Shown here piece after piece: positions 42,281 through 53,700 of a stretch of 64,000 bases of DNA. The position numbers and the translations under genes are program-made. Under the pieces are notes generated by a model. The model saw only the letters and a list, made by a program, of their open reading frames with translations. It did not search any database and was not told where the DNA came from. Numbering within the stretch: the stretch's first letter is position 1; every line of letters begins with the position of its first letter. The stretch lies in the NCBI GenBank assembly GCA_951799405.1, contig OX637339.1:20274001-20338000 (forward strand), given 5' to 3'. The stretch is from Agapetus fuscipes (Eukaryota > Arthropoda > Insecta > Trichoptera > Glossosomatidae).

Positions 42281-43954
42281 ATGAAAGACTGCTCGCCGAG
42301 AAAAGTTCTAAATTCAAAAACGTTCAGACCTTGTTCTATATCTTCTGGACAGAATTGTATATTTACAACCACAGAGGAAGAAATGAAGAAACTTCTCAAT
42401 AGAGCGGCAAACAAACAATGTGAGCTCGACCCTGTTCCTACTTGGCTTTGGAAAGAATGTCAAAACCTACTACTACCATGGCTGGTAAATATGACAAACC
42501 ACTCTTTCTCAGAGGGCACAGTGCCAACCTCACTCAAGGTAGCGCTGATAACCCCAATCATCAAAAAGGCACAACTAGACCATGAAGACCTCACAAATTT
42601 TCGACCAATTTCGAATCTAAGCTTAATATCTAAGACCCTTGAGCGGGCTGTTGCCACCAGGCTCACTTCACACCTCCACAAAAACCACCTCTTCCCCAGA
42701 ATGCAATCGGCGTATAGACGTTATCACTCTACAGAGACAGGAATAGCGAGGCTTGTATCAGAAATAACAACGGACGCAGAAAAAGGCAACATTGTAATGC
42801 TAGCCTTACTCGATATGAGCGCAGCTTTCGACACGGTGGACCATGTGATACTACTACACAAGCTCAAAATGCTAGGCGTCACGGGCAAAGCTCATAAATG
42901 GTTTTGCTCATATCTCAGTGACCGTCAGCAAAAAGTTCGCCTGAGTGGAAGCGCCTCCAAGCCGTTTGCACTGGAATCAGGAGTGCCTCAGGGATCAGTG
43001 CTGGGACCTCTTTTGTTTCTGATTTACACAGCGGAACTGGAAAAAATAGCAGATAAATGGAGCATTGGAATACACTGCTACGCAGATGACTGCCAGCTGT
43101 ATGCATCATGCAAACCACTCGAAATTGACACGCTGAAAGCAACCATGGTCAGTTGTATAGAGGATATACAATTTTGGATGACACAAAACAGGCTGGTACT
43201 GAATCCTGAAAAAACCGAAATAATATACCTGGCAACATCGCGAAGAAAACAACTCCTCGATCAAGGACCAATCGTCATTTGCGGCAGTAAGGTGACCCCA
43301 GCAAAAAGCGTAAGGCTCTTGGGGGTACAATTAGATCAACACCTGTATCTTGGAGACCACATCGGCAAGACAATCAGGGCAGGATTCTTTGGTCTCCGGC
43401 AGATCAAAGCCATTAGGAGATGCCTGCCAATAGAGGCCACCAGGAGTCTGGTGAACGCCTTTGTGGTGTCCAGAATGGACTACTGCAACGTGATATTTGC
43501 AGGTCAGCCAGTTAGTCAACTTCACAGGCTGCAGTCCCTACAAAATGCGGCAGCGAGGTTGATCTATAACTCCTCCAAATTCTGCCACATTTCACCACTT
43601 CTTCAGAGGCTTCACTGGCTTCGCGTACCCGAACGCATCAAATTTAAACTGTGTGTGATAGTACATAAAGCTCTTCATGGAGGGGCTCCACAATACATCA
43701 GAGAGCTCATCACACCAGTAACAATCAGTACCAGGGGACTAACGCTGAGATCGGCATCAACAAGCGGCAACCTTCTGGAGATCCCGAGACGAAGCCCCAA
43801 CACGGTGTTCGGGGAGCGCGCCTTCCGTGTCGCTGCGCCCGCGGCCTGGAACTCGCTGCCTGACAGGCTGCGGACCATAGATAGTGAGGCGGTTTTCAGG
43901 AGGCAGCTGAAGACCCACCTCTTCCCACCTCCACAACCGGCGCCTTTGGGATGA
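42281..43954 (+). CDS. Reverse transcriptase of a CR1/L2-type LINE (partial ORF2)
   Basis: The 557-codon frame starts at an internal ATG, because the true ORF2 start was lost. RT motifs in order: LDPVPTWLWKE-type entry region (here ELDPVPTWLWK), FRPISNLSLISKTLE, YRRYHSTET, LLDMSAAFDTVDH (motif A, catalytic Asp), GVPQGSVLGPLLFLIY (motif B), HCYADDCQLY (motif C, the YADD box), then the thumb region and RLQSLQNAAARLIY. The C-terminus carries FGERAFRVAAPAAWNSLP. This order matches the CR1/L2 group. The RT is intact across the frame, suggesting a fairly recent insertion, but with no endonuclease domain it is not autonomous. Confidence 0.88.
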   Translation: MKDCSPRKVLNSKTFRPCSISSGQNCIFTTTEEEMKKLLNRAANKQCELDPVPTWLWKECQNLLLPWLVNMTNHSFSEGTVPTSLKVALITPIIKKAQLDHEDLTNFRPISNLSLISKTLERAVATRLTSHLHKNHLFPRMQSAYRRYHSTETGIARLVSEITTDAEKGNIVMLALLDMSAAFDTVDHVILLHKLKMLGVTGKAHKWFCSYLSDRQQKVRLSGSASKPFALESGVPQGSVLGPLLFLIYTAELEKIADKWSIGIHCYADDCQLYASCKPLEIDTLKATMVSCIEDIQFWMTQNRLVLNPEKTEIIYLATSRRKQLLDQGPIVICGSKVTPAKSVRLLGVQLDQHLYLGDHIGKTIRAGFFGLRQIKAIRRCLPIEATRSLVNAFVVSRMDYCNVIFAGQPVSQLHRLQSLQNAAARLIYNSSKFCHISPLLQRLHWLRVPERIKFKLCVIVHKALHGGAPQYIRELITPVTISTRGLTLRSASTSGNLLEIPRRSPNTVFGERAFRVAAPAAWNSLPDRLRTIDSEAVFRRQLKTHLFPPPQPAPLG

Positions 43955-44010
43955 CCAAGGGTCATGAAAAGGCGCCATACAAATGAACTTATTATTATTA
44001 CTGAAATATG
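42281..44010 (+). mobile_element. CR1/L2-type non-LTR retrotransposon, 5'-truncated
   Basis: A long uninterrupted frame (42281-43954) is followed by a short 3' end with a TTATTATTA tail. The endonuclease domain expected upstream in CR1/L2 elements is missing. It sits in the divergent MED25-DHX9 interval. Confidence 0.85.
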
Positions 44011-44670
44011 CTGCTCAGATATTTATAAATAAGAGATTATAAATGCACTTAGACATGTTGTGGGTGTGTTTAAGCCTGCACTCGGTCAGAATCCACCATT
44101 GACTAATAACTCCATGGAATCCACATTCTTTTCACAAAAATACAAGGAAATAACAAGATACGGAAGCGTTGTTTTTGTCGAGGAGAAAACACCACAAAAT
44201 GCAGATGTAAAACAGATAAATACGCACCTATTATATCACATTGTATGCTTCATCTATTTCCACGAATTTTTCTATATTTTACTACTTATTAAACTAAACA
44301 AAATGTAAAAATAAAACGCATGACAGATTGGACGCGGTGACAACCGGCCATTTCTTTTTTATTTCGTTCTTTGACTTCTTTCGTTCTTTTCCCAATATAG
44401 GGAAAAGGTTTTTTCCCTACTTGGTAACCTTTTCTAGAATAGGTACCTACCATTATTTGAAGTTATTTTAAAATTATTCATTTATAATTTATTCATTGAA
44501 AAATATTCCTATTGCCCTCCTTTTTTCAAATTTTAATATTGTTTTTAGCACTAAGCAAACTGATTACTGGCGCTGCCAGTCTCTACTCTAAAGTGCTGTT
44601 TCGAAAAAAAGAAAAAGAAAACGCCAAGCCGGGCAGCGGGCTGTCAAGTCATCGATTTCTGTGTAAAACT

Positions 44671-44678
44671 TATAAAAG
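44671..44678 (+). promoter_or_regulatory. Candidate TATA box of DHX9
   Basis: TATAAAAG lies 59 bases before the DHX9 start codon, leaving about 25-35 bases for the 5' UTR if transcription starts near 44700. There is no direct evidence of initiation. Confidence 0.45.
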
Positions 44679-44736
44679 CCGATTAAATTCGTAATTAACA
44701 CATCAATTCCTTGTTTACATTTAATTCACCATCATA

Positions 44737-47700
44737 ATGGGTGAAGTAAAGTCATTTTTTAACGCCTGGTGCCAGAAACAAAAAGTCAACCCTACTTTTG
44801 ACATTCGAGCTACTGGTAAGATATATTTTGTCCGTATCAAATTAATTTATTGTAAGGGCTAAGTTTTCTGAGCGTTAAGCCAATATCGTCATTCCAATAA
44901 ACCACATTTTTCGCCGAAATACAAATAAGAACAATTTTCCTTTGAATTCAAATAAAGAACATTTTCATGCAATTCAAATGAAGAACATTGTGTCCTTGAA
45001 TTCAAATAAAGAACATTGTTCCCTTTTAAGCCGAGGCGGCGTGTATGGCTCACAAACTCAATGCTTATCTGGAAGCAGCACTGCAAGCACTTTTGTGTTT
45101 GCGCTTAAAGTGGACAGCCGATAGATCATGGATTGTCGATGTGAGTGTTGCATGTAACGCTCATAGTGCCCCCTACACAGAGAATTCCGATACATTATGG
45201 AATATATTGAATGTTATGAAAAGTCAGTTCGGCTATTTACTTGAATTTGCTCAAGTTTTGCTTTCTAATCTTATCTAATCTAATCTAAGCTGCAAAGATA
45301 TATATCATTTAAGATTTATATTAAATGCATTCCCACAAGCAGATATGTATAATTTCGCGCTAACACATGCCGCGTGTGGACCTACAATATAAAAACCCAA
45401 TCTCAAATGAACATAAGCCTTGCAACTCTTGCCATCCTTCCCTGAAACAGGGGTGACATTGGCAAAGTGAACCATTTCTTACAGTATGGGTGGTCAGCCG
45501 CATAACAACCTATAAGTCAAGGAACAACTTTGCAATTGGTATTTTAAAAATGTTTTATCACCGTTGGTATTTATGAAAATATGGAAATGGATATGGGCAG
45601 TGAGATCAGAGCATTTTTGAATTTCTCAGCGAGGAAACGTCAGTTTTGTATGGGACAGCAGTAATTAGCAACGATAACTACTAGTACTATTCTATTTATG
45701 GTAGTGTTATGGTTCCAACACCCTGTCACATGAAGTATGATATGATATTTACCATCTGCAGGGCCGAGAATCGTACGCTCCTATTTATATCTGGCTAGCC
45801 TCCTGCAGGATCCAACCCATGAGGATCCTGTAGTAATCGATATTGGCGTCACCCAAAAGTGGATAATAAGACCCCACGATAGAAGGAAGGTCACAGTTGA
45901 ACCTTTACCATCTTAGCTGTCAGCATCTCTGTCCGTAGACTTCTCAGATTCAGGATCGAAACTCTTGACAATAAATTCATCTAACTTCTGTAACTGTAAC
46001 TCTGCCATTTCGCTAGGGGTGACCAGAGCCTCTGCAGAGCTGCCTCCATTTACTCCTATCCTTATATACTTTTTTCAATTCATTCATATCCATCACCTTC
46101 TATCGTATATCCCATTCTTTCACAATCTCCTCAAGCTGAATAATATTTTTTATAAAATTAACCCCTCCACCAATACAGACATAACAGGCAGCAATGCCAT
46201 CTATTGAGGAATTCTCTCTTTGAGAAAACTATTGCGAAACTCTTTATACATCCTGTTGCTTGTAGGTCCCAAGCACCGCCAGCGCTTCCTGTGCGAGGTG
46301 CGGGTGGAGAACTATGCGTACGTGGGCGTGGGCAACTCCACCACCAAGAAGGAGGCGCAGGCCAACAGCGCCAAGGACTTCATGAGCTTCCTGGTGCGCG
46401 CGGGGCACGTGCCTCCTGAGAGCCTGCCCGAGCTGGAGGCGGCGCCCGGCCAGCCCAGCGTGCCCATGCCCCTCCCCACGCACAGCAAGCCCGTGTTCCA
46501 GGTAACCCAACCTCTTCTTCCTCGATGTGTCTTGTACATGGAAATCTCCTCCAGAATTTTCTTTTCAAGGTCCCAGTCTAATGAATATCATCCAGCTATG
46601 TCAGCTGGGGCTCCTCCACTTGGACAACCTAGGTTGCCATCCTGAGGGCCTTTTTAAGCATGACACATTCTGCTCAGATTGTCTGGATTACTGGAGAAAC
46701 TGTGTGAAAGCTTTCATACATCTCCATACATTGCTGACTTCTGACCCAGCGTCGGATTAAAAAACTTTAGTCAAACTAGGCAGAATGTGTGTTATGTGAA
46801 ATGGGTGTAAGAGATTTAAAAATGAATGGGTAAAAGAGAAATGCAAGCTGAAAGAGGATGTGAAAGTAAAGGGGCAAAATAATGCAATGAGATGGTTTAA
46901 GCATTTAGAAAGAAGGGATGATGAACGCTGTTATGTTAAGATGGAAAGGTACCTTCAGGATGTACCTACAGGATACTCACTCCGGCTAGCTTCCTCGGCA
47001 TCACTCTCAGGGCGTGGGGTTCTTTCTTTGTGTTGCTTACTTTGTACTTTGGGAAGGGTTGTATATTGATAAAACAAGAGCTAATGTTAACAAAAGAGAT
47101 TTAATCAGTTAAAGTCAAATCCATAAAAGGGGAAAGGGTGGAGAAGGAATGGCCAGACCTATACTAATGCACTCAAACACAATCACAGTTGTGGTGGCTC
47201 ACTTTCACGAAGCACTGACCTGTAGGCTGGAGTCCTAGGCGAGCTTACATTAAGCTCGGGAGGTGATGTTCACGGCTCGGGGCTTCGCCCCCCGAGAGCC
47301 GCAGTCCATGAGGCGGATGCCTCAACATGTAGTGCTCCAGGGTGGAGACTCCTCTGCACCAAGCTCCGGTCCATAAGGTGGGTGCTTTGGATGGCGGATG
47401 CTCCATGTATATGTCCCCACGTGCAAGCCTCGCGGCTAAGTCCACGGGGGCCCCCAACTGGGAAACCCAGGCAGTAATTGCCACGTCGCAGCGCTGTGTC
47501 CGACCTCCACCTTCGTGCGCGCGTAATTCCAGACTGCCGTCTCGGGTTTCCGAGCTCACGCCGAATCCAGCTTCGAGAGTCTTCAGGAGAACTCGGTCGT
47601 GGCTCAGCTACCGCCTCGTTGACGTCACTGCAGTCATCAAGCGCTGACTTCACGCTTATTTAATTTAAAATGTTATTAAAAAATAACATAACAACGCTTG

Positions 47701-50700
47701 ACAGAGAGCGAGTACCTGCAGAAGTATCTAAGCGCAGGCCAACAGCGCCAATGACTTCATAGGCTACCTGGGGTGTACAGGGCATGTGCTCCTTGCAGGA
47801 ACCAGAGTGAATATGCTATTAATAAACAAACGGCTTGATTTTGATTGTCCCCAGGCTGGCATGGGACCTAACGAGATGGGCGAAGCGTACCGCGCCTGGG
47901 ACGGTGACGACTACTCCAGCCAAAGTCACTCCGGCGGGGGGATGGGGCACGATGGCGGAGAGCGCCGCCCTTTCACCTACATGGACCGTCTGCAGCAGGC
48001 GCAGCGGGTGGAGGAGGCCGAGGACCTGGACGTCAACGCGGCCATCCACGGCAACTGGACCATAGAGAACGCCAAGTCCAAGCTGCACCAGTTCATGCAG
48101 GTCAACAAGATACAGGCCGACTACATGTACAAGAGCGTGGGGCCGGAGCACACCAGGTTCCCACAACATTCTGCTCTTCACATAGTCAAGCTGTACCCAA
48201 TGCACAAGTGTTGTGAGGTTTTCAATGGCTTCTTCTCTTCTCCTTCAATACATATCTCCCTACAGCCCATATCTCTCTCCGGCCTCTGCTAACTTGAACC
48301 TCCATCCACCTGTGTCCTTAGCCTCCTATCCAACCTGACAGCTTCAGTAGCCATGCTGCATCCCTCCCTACCTGTCCGCCCACCCTAGCCTTGGTCTCCA
48401 AATTATTTCATGTAATTTATAAAATGCAAGTACGTGAAATCTGGAGAGTTTTCCTCAGATCCTCATTAAAAAGAAGGATTTTTTGGATCTGGCGATCAAT
48501 CTGGCATTCTCAAACCCAGCCTGCAGGTGAGATGCTCCGGATCTTGGACTGTGCTGTGCATGTACAACAAGGTAACACTCTGGATAACATTGTTAAATAT
48601 TTTCTACATTCTGGGAACAGATGGAAAGAGACGCGAGTGTTTCAAGTCTGCTAAAAGTTTTGCTCCAACACTTCATTCCAAAAGCAAAAGTGTTTTCTCA
48701 GAGCAAAGAAAACACTCCTGCGACTGTACACTTGTGTGTTTAGTGGACTGAGATTCAGTCAAGGCTCTCTATTCACACGTCCTGCAATGGAGAGACTTCA
48801 TTGAATGCTTAAACCTCGACGGCACATAACTTAGATTATTATTGTAGTTCCAGAAGCCCGTTAAAACCATCCCACATTGTCCGCCTACTGATTAATCGAA
48901 TTAACCGAACGATTGATTAATTAGATGTTTGATTAACCGAACAATCAATTAACCAAACAGCTAGTTCTCGCTCGCTCCACGTAGCTTTGATCTGCTGTTT
49001 CTAGAGTATTTACATGTATAGATCCTACCTTGCAATGGCTTGAAGCCTAAGAGGAAAAGGAATGCGCGCGCAACATTTTTTTAAAAATTAAAATATTTAG
49101 GTGAAAACAAAAAAAGTGCAGTGACAGGCATGCAATGTAGTAAATTGGATTTACAAATTGGGAGGAAGGATGGTCCGGTCCGTAGTCCAAGTGGTAACAC
49201 TTCGGACTCGTAACTGGAAGGTTGTGGGTTTGAATCCCGGCGGAGCACAAAAAATATACCATTTATATTTTCAAATTTGCTCTTCGCTGGGTTGAAAAAT
49301 TCATAAACCTTTACCAAGGCCGGTCATCAAAAGGTCCATCCAGCCTTACAACAACTGGGTCTTGCTTGAGCTTTCTACAGCGACGACCAAGCTCGCAGAG
49401 GACTCTTGAGGTGTGATACACACAAAAACAGTGCTCACCAAATAAATCAGCCTAATTTTAATTTTAATGAGTTGGGAGTAATTCAGAACGTTAGGATCCT
49501 TAACCAACCAGAGACAGGTCATAAGTCCTGTGACTCCCATCTCATCCTGACTCAGTGCGACAGGCCTGAATTGGGAAAGACCTGACTCGGGATTGCTGAG
49601 AGAAACCGTGGATTGCTTAGTTATTTCACAAATTTGTGTTTTTTTTTGCCTGAATTGTAAACGTAACTTCATCAGCTTTATTATATGTTATTTTATGTAT
49701 TGCTAGAGGTATTTATCTAAATAATGTCAAAGAAATTGTTCTTTGGGTGGGATTTCTTTTTTATAAAATGGCCAGGCTGGATTGGAACGTAGTAGACACA
49801 GTGTAATCTATAATATGTGCCAGTGTGTTATGAATACCGATGTATTTGGAGCAAATCTTTTCTCATGACTTGAAACATTCTGTTCTCTTTCTCTCTGCAG
49901 GTGAAGACAGGTGGAAATTATGGTCGGAATACCAGAGATTCTAAAGGTATGTATTTATTTTTATCTTTAAAATAACCTAAATTGAAATGCAACGCAGTTA
50001 AGCTGCATGTAGGATGCAACTTTGTATCGTATTTTCGCCAAAGGTGACACATATGACATGTGGAATTTTATTTATTTTTACAGGTAAGGAACAATAAAAA
50101 AGTTGAAACACTTATGTAGAGATACTGACAGTACCTCCGCAAATGTGCGATATGGCTGTAAAAAATAATAGGGTAATTTCACACTTTTTTTTTCTTTCGT
50201 AAATTGATAGATTTAAGTTATTAAAATAGTCTCCCGTTTTTTTTTTTTTTTAATAATGCGTATTTTTTGAATTAGGGCGCTTTTAAATTTGTCATTTTTC
50301 CATTTCCCGTGAAACGGCCCATTTTTTGCATTTGGGCGGATGTGACGTCGATGGATCTCATTCGGCTCAGCTGTCATTCAGTCGTGTGTATTTTTGTATG
50401 GCGGATTTGTTTACATTTGACGAGTATATCTATTTTCATCAATTTCAACTATTATTTGCACTTTAAAGTTAGTTGTGCCGTGTATAAATTATAATTGAAT
50501 TGGTGTAATCATCAAAGATGACTGAAAAGGGCTTTGAAAAGGCTCAATCTGACAATTTACCGGAGGTCGATGCTATGATGATGTATGTGTATTTCTCCAA
50601 GAACATGGACTTCATAAGTTCAGAATTACGTGGAGTAAAAGCTTCAAGGTAAGAAAAATAGTTCTGTTTATGTGCCAAAGTTCATTTAGATTCATAAATT

Positions 50701-53700
50701 CTCCAGATATTATACGTTTTCATGCAAACATCTTTCCTTTACAAATTCTGTAACCTTACTTATTCAAATTGCAATACTGCCATGTCATAGCTTCTAAATC
50801 TTAATATAAAGGCTAAATTAATTGTTTATAAAGCTTACTTCCTTTATTACATCATTAAAAGTTGTTTTTAATCACATAACCTTACTTTACACCAGTCAAG
50901 GGTTGTGCACTTGCAATATATCCTAACCCTTATTCCGTTTGTTTGTTTTTAGATCTTCGAGAGAAAGTTACGGAGACAATGCCATTGGCTATGTGCAAGT
51001 GAAACGCGATGGAGCCATTTGCACTGTTAAGGCCCGTATAACACCAGAACACAAAGTCCGTACAAAAGCATACGCGGTAACCTTGATCACCGATGAGGAA
51101 CAAGGCACTGTTGAATCATGTGTCTGTGAAGATTGTCCAGCATCTCAAGGTCAGTAATGAATATTAGATTCACGAGGTGTCATGATTCCTTTGTAAAAGC
51201 AATAAAATGTAAGAGATCTAATTAGCAGGCTCGGCTCACCAAATAATTGCTATCTGTAATCTAAGATGCAAAGATATGTTAACATTTAAGATTCATGCCC
51301 ACAAACGGACACGTGTAAGTTCGCGCTTACGAATTCTGTGTGTGTACCTACTTACAAATTAAAATCCAATCTTCAAACGAACATACATCCTGCTACTGGT
51401 GCCGACCTTCCCTGAAACGGGCGACATTGGCAAAGTGAAACATATTTTATAGTGTGGGCGGTCAGACTCATATCAATCCATTGGCCAACATTATGGCCTT
51501 GCTGACTGCAAATATTTTTTCTTTTTAATTTCATTATTTTTCTAAAGAAAACAATATTTTGTGAAAAAATATTCCAATTTTTACTTAAAATTTATGTCAA
51601 CAAAATAAGTGAATATTTTTTGTTAATTCATCAATATATAAAGTACTAGCAGTACCCGGCGTGTTTCACTACGCCATTTGGGCATGTGGTATCAATTTTT
51701 TTCTACAGATAAAAGAGGAAACAACAGGATCAGAAAAAAAAGTGTGCTAATCGGAATCAAGCTTCACACAATTTATCTCTAGGTTGATCTTCACGTTTTC
51801 TAAAAAAAAAGGTCTAGGTACAACTGTTAAGCAGCAGAGCCAAGCATAGGGAAAATCGATTGCGGTGCTCCATTTATATTTAAGATAAAAAAATCGGCTA
51901 TGTAACGTCACTCATCTAATCTATTCTAAGTTGCATGGATATAATTGTTACATTTGGAATTCACATTAAGTGCATGCCCACAAGCAGACACGTATAAGTT
52001 CACACTTGCACATTCTGCGTGTGAACCTACAACATAAAAACCCAAATCTCAAATGAACATACACCCTGCAACTCTTTGCTGACCTTCCCTGAAACAGGGG
52101 TGACATTGGCAGAGTGAACCATTTTCTATTTATAGTTGGTCAGATGCATATTGACCTATACAAGAAAAGAATATAAACAATAAATAAAATTTTATAATCA
52201 TACAATTAAAGAACTAATCTATAAAATTCACTATACTCTTTGAGCAAAGTGAAGAAATAAATGTATTCCAAACAATCAGGAATATTTTTCAATGTAACCG
52301 CACTGTGAAACGTATGCAGTTGGGGAAAATGCTTCATACAATATGATGCACTTAAGTGTTTTTTCAACTATCTCCATAAAAGTGTTTAATTTATGTTGAA
52401 TTTTTGACTACCTGTCCCGTCTTTATCCCGGCCAAGTGAATTCACATTTTTTCCCCACATTTAAAATGTGCTCTATCCATTATTTCAATAAGTGAAAGTT
52501 TTAGGTAGTGCACACGGAACATTTTCTATTGACAACAAAATTGTAAGTCGCACGGCCGGGTTAGGTAAAAGGCAAACATTTTGTTTATTTTGGTTGCTTT
52601 GGACCATTGTCACATAGAAGAAAGACGTTTAACCGCCGAGAAAAAAACGATCTTTAAATTTGTGGTGAGTATATAATTTTACAGAAATGCGTTTTTTGAA
52701 AAAACAACTATATTATGTATATTTTAATTAAAAGTATGTTTCAATAAAAGGTTTTAATAATAATAATATATTTCAATATGGTCTTCTAGTTGTGACCTAC
52801 GAACTTTCGTTTATCGTATTTTTTATAAGTGCGGGATATAAAAGTTTTCTTACATTTCTAAAATTCAACTTGAAATACTTGAATAACATTTTTTAATTTG
52901 GAACTTTTGTCTAGGCCAGGGGTCGGCAACCTTTTGAGTCGGAAGAGCCAAAAATTACAATTTACAAATTTCAAAGTTTTTCCTTGACTTATAGGTTGGT
53001 ATGAGGCTGACCACCCATACTGTAAAAAATGGTTCACTTTGCCAATGTCGCCCCTGTTTCAGGGAAGGTCGGCAAGAGTTGCAGGGCTTATGTTCATTTA
53101 AGATTGGGTTTTTATATTGTAGTTCCACATGCGGTATGTGTGAGCGCGAAATTATGCGTGTCTGCTTATGGGAATGCATTTGATGTGAATCTCAAATGAT
53201 ACATATCTTATTTTGGATTTGGATTTGTAAAGAGCCACAAATGTTTTTTTGCCAACAATAAATAGCGTCGATGGGGCGGGGGGAGGGTGGGGGGTGAAAA
53301 GCGAGTACAAGTAGCGGAGAGATCGTTAATCGATTCAGAACGATTTAGTTTTTTTCGATCAGAAGTATAATTCTGTGTTTTTTTTATATTTGCGTATGAA
53401 GCTAAAGAGCCGTAACTTCACACCCAAAGAGCCGCATGTGGCTGGTGAGCCGCAGATTGCTTACCCCTAACCAAACCGATATCGATCCACCATATTTGTA
53501 AAAAGTCCGGTCTATAGCTTAGTTGGTAGAGTAACTGCATTCCATGCCGAGATCTCGAGTTAGAATCCCACTGAAGTTGTCAGAAATTATTTCTCGTTTC
53601 AGTGTTTATTTCTAACCCAAAGTAAAATACCGGCAAGGCTTACTCAGCCTTCATAAGAAATGAGTGTCAAGCCACTAAGGAGCTGAATAACATCCATTTC

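Noticed and set aside
46204..46419. Alternative plus-strand frames over DHX9 exon 2.
   Set aside because: Wrong frame; the dsRBD1 frame is supported by homology and splice phase.
49902..49946. Apparent small exon (CTCTCTGCAG acceptor, GTATGT donor) in DHX9 intron 3.
   Set aside because: DHX9 exons 3 and 4 already join exactly in phase to give a normal dsRBD2. Inserting these 45-46 bases would disrupt the domain, and there is no other support.
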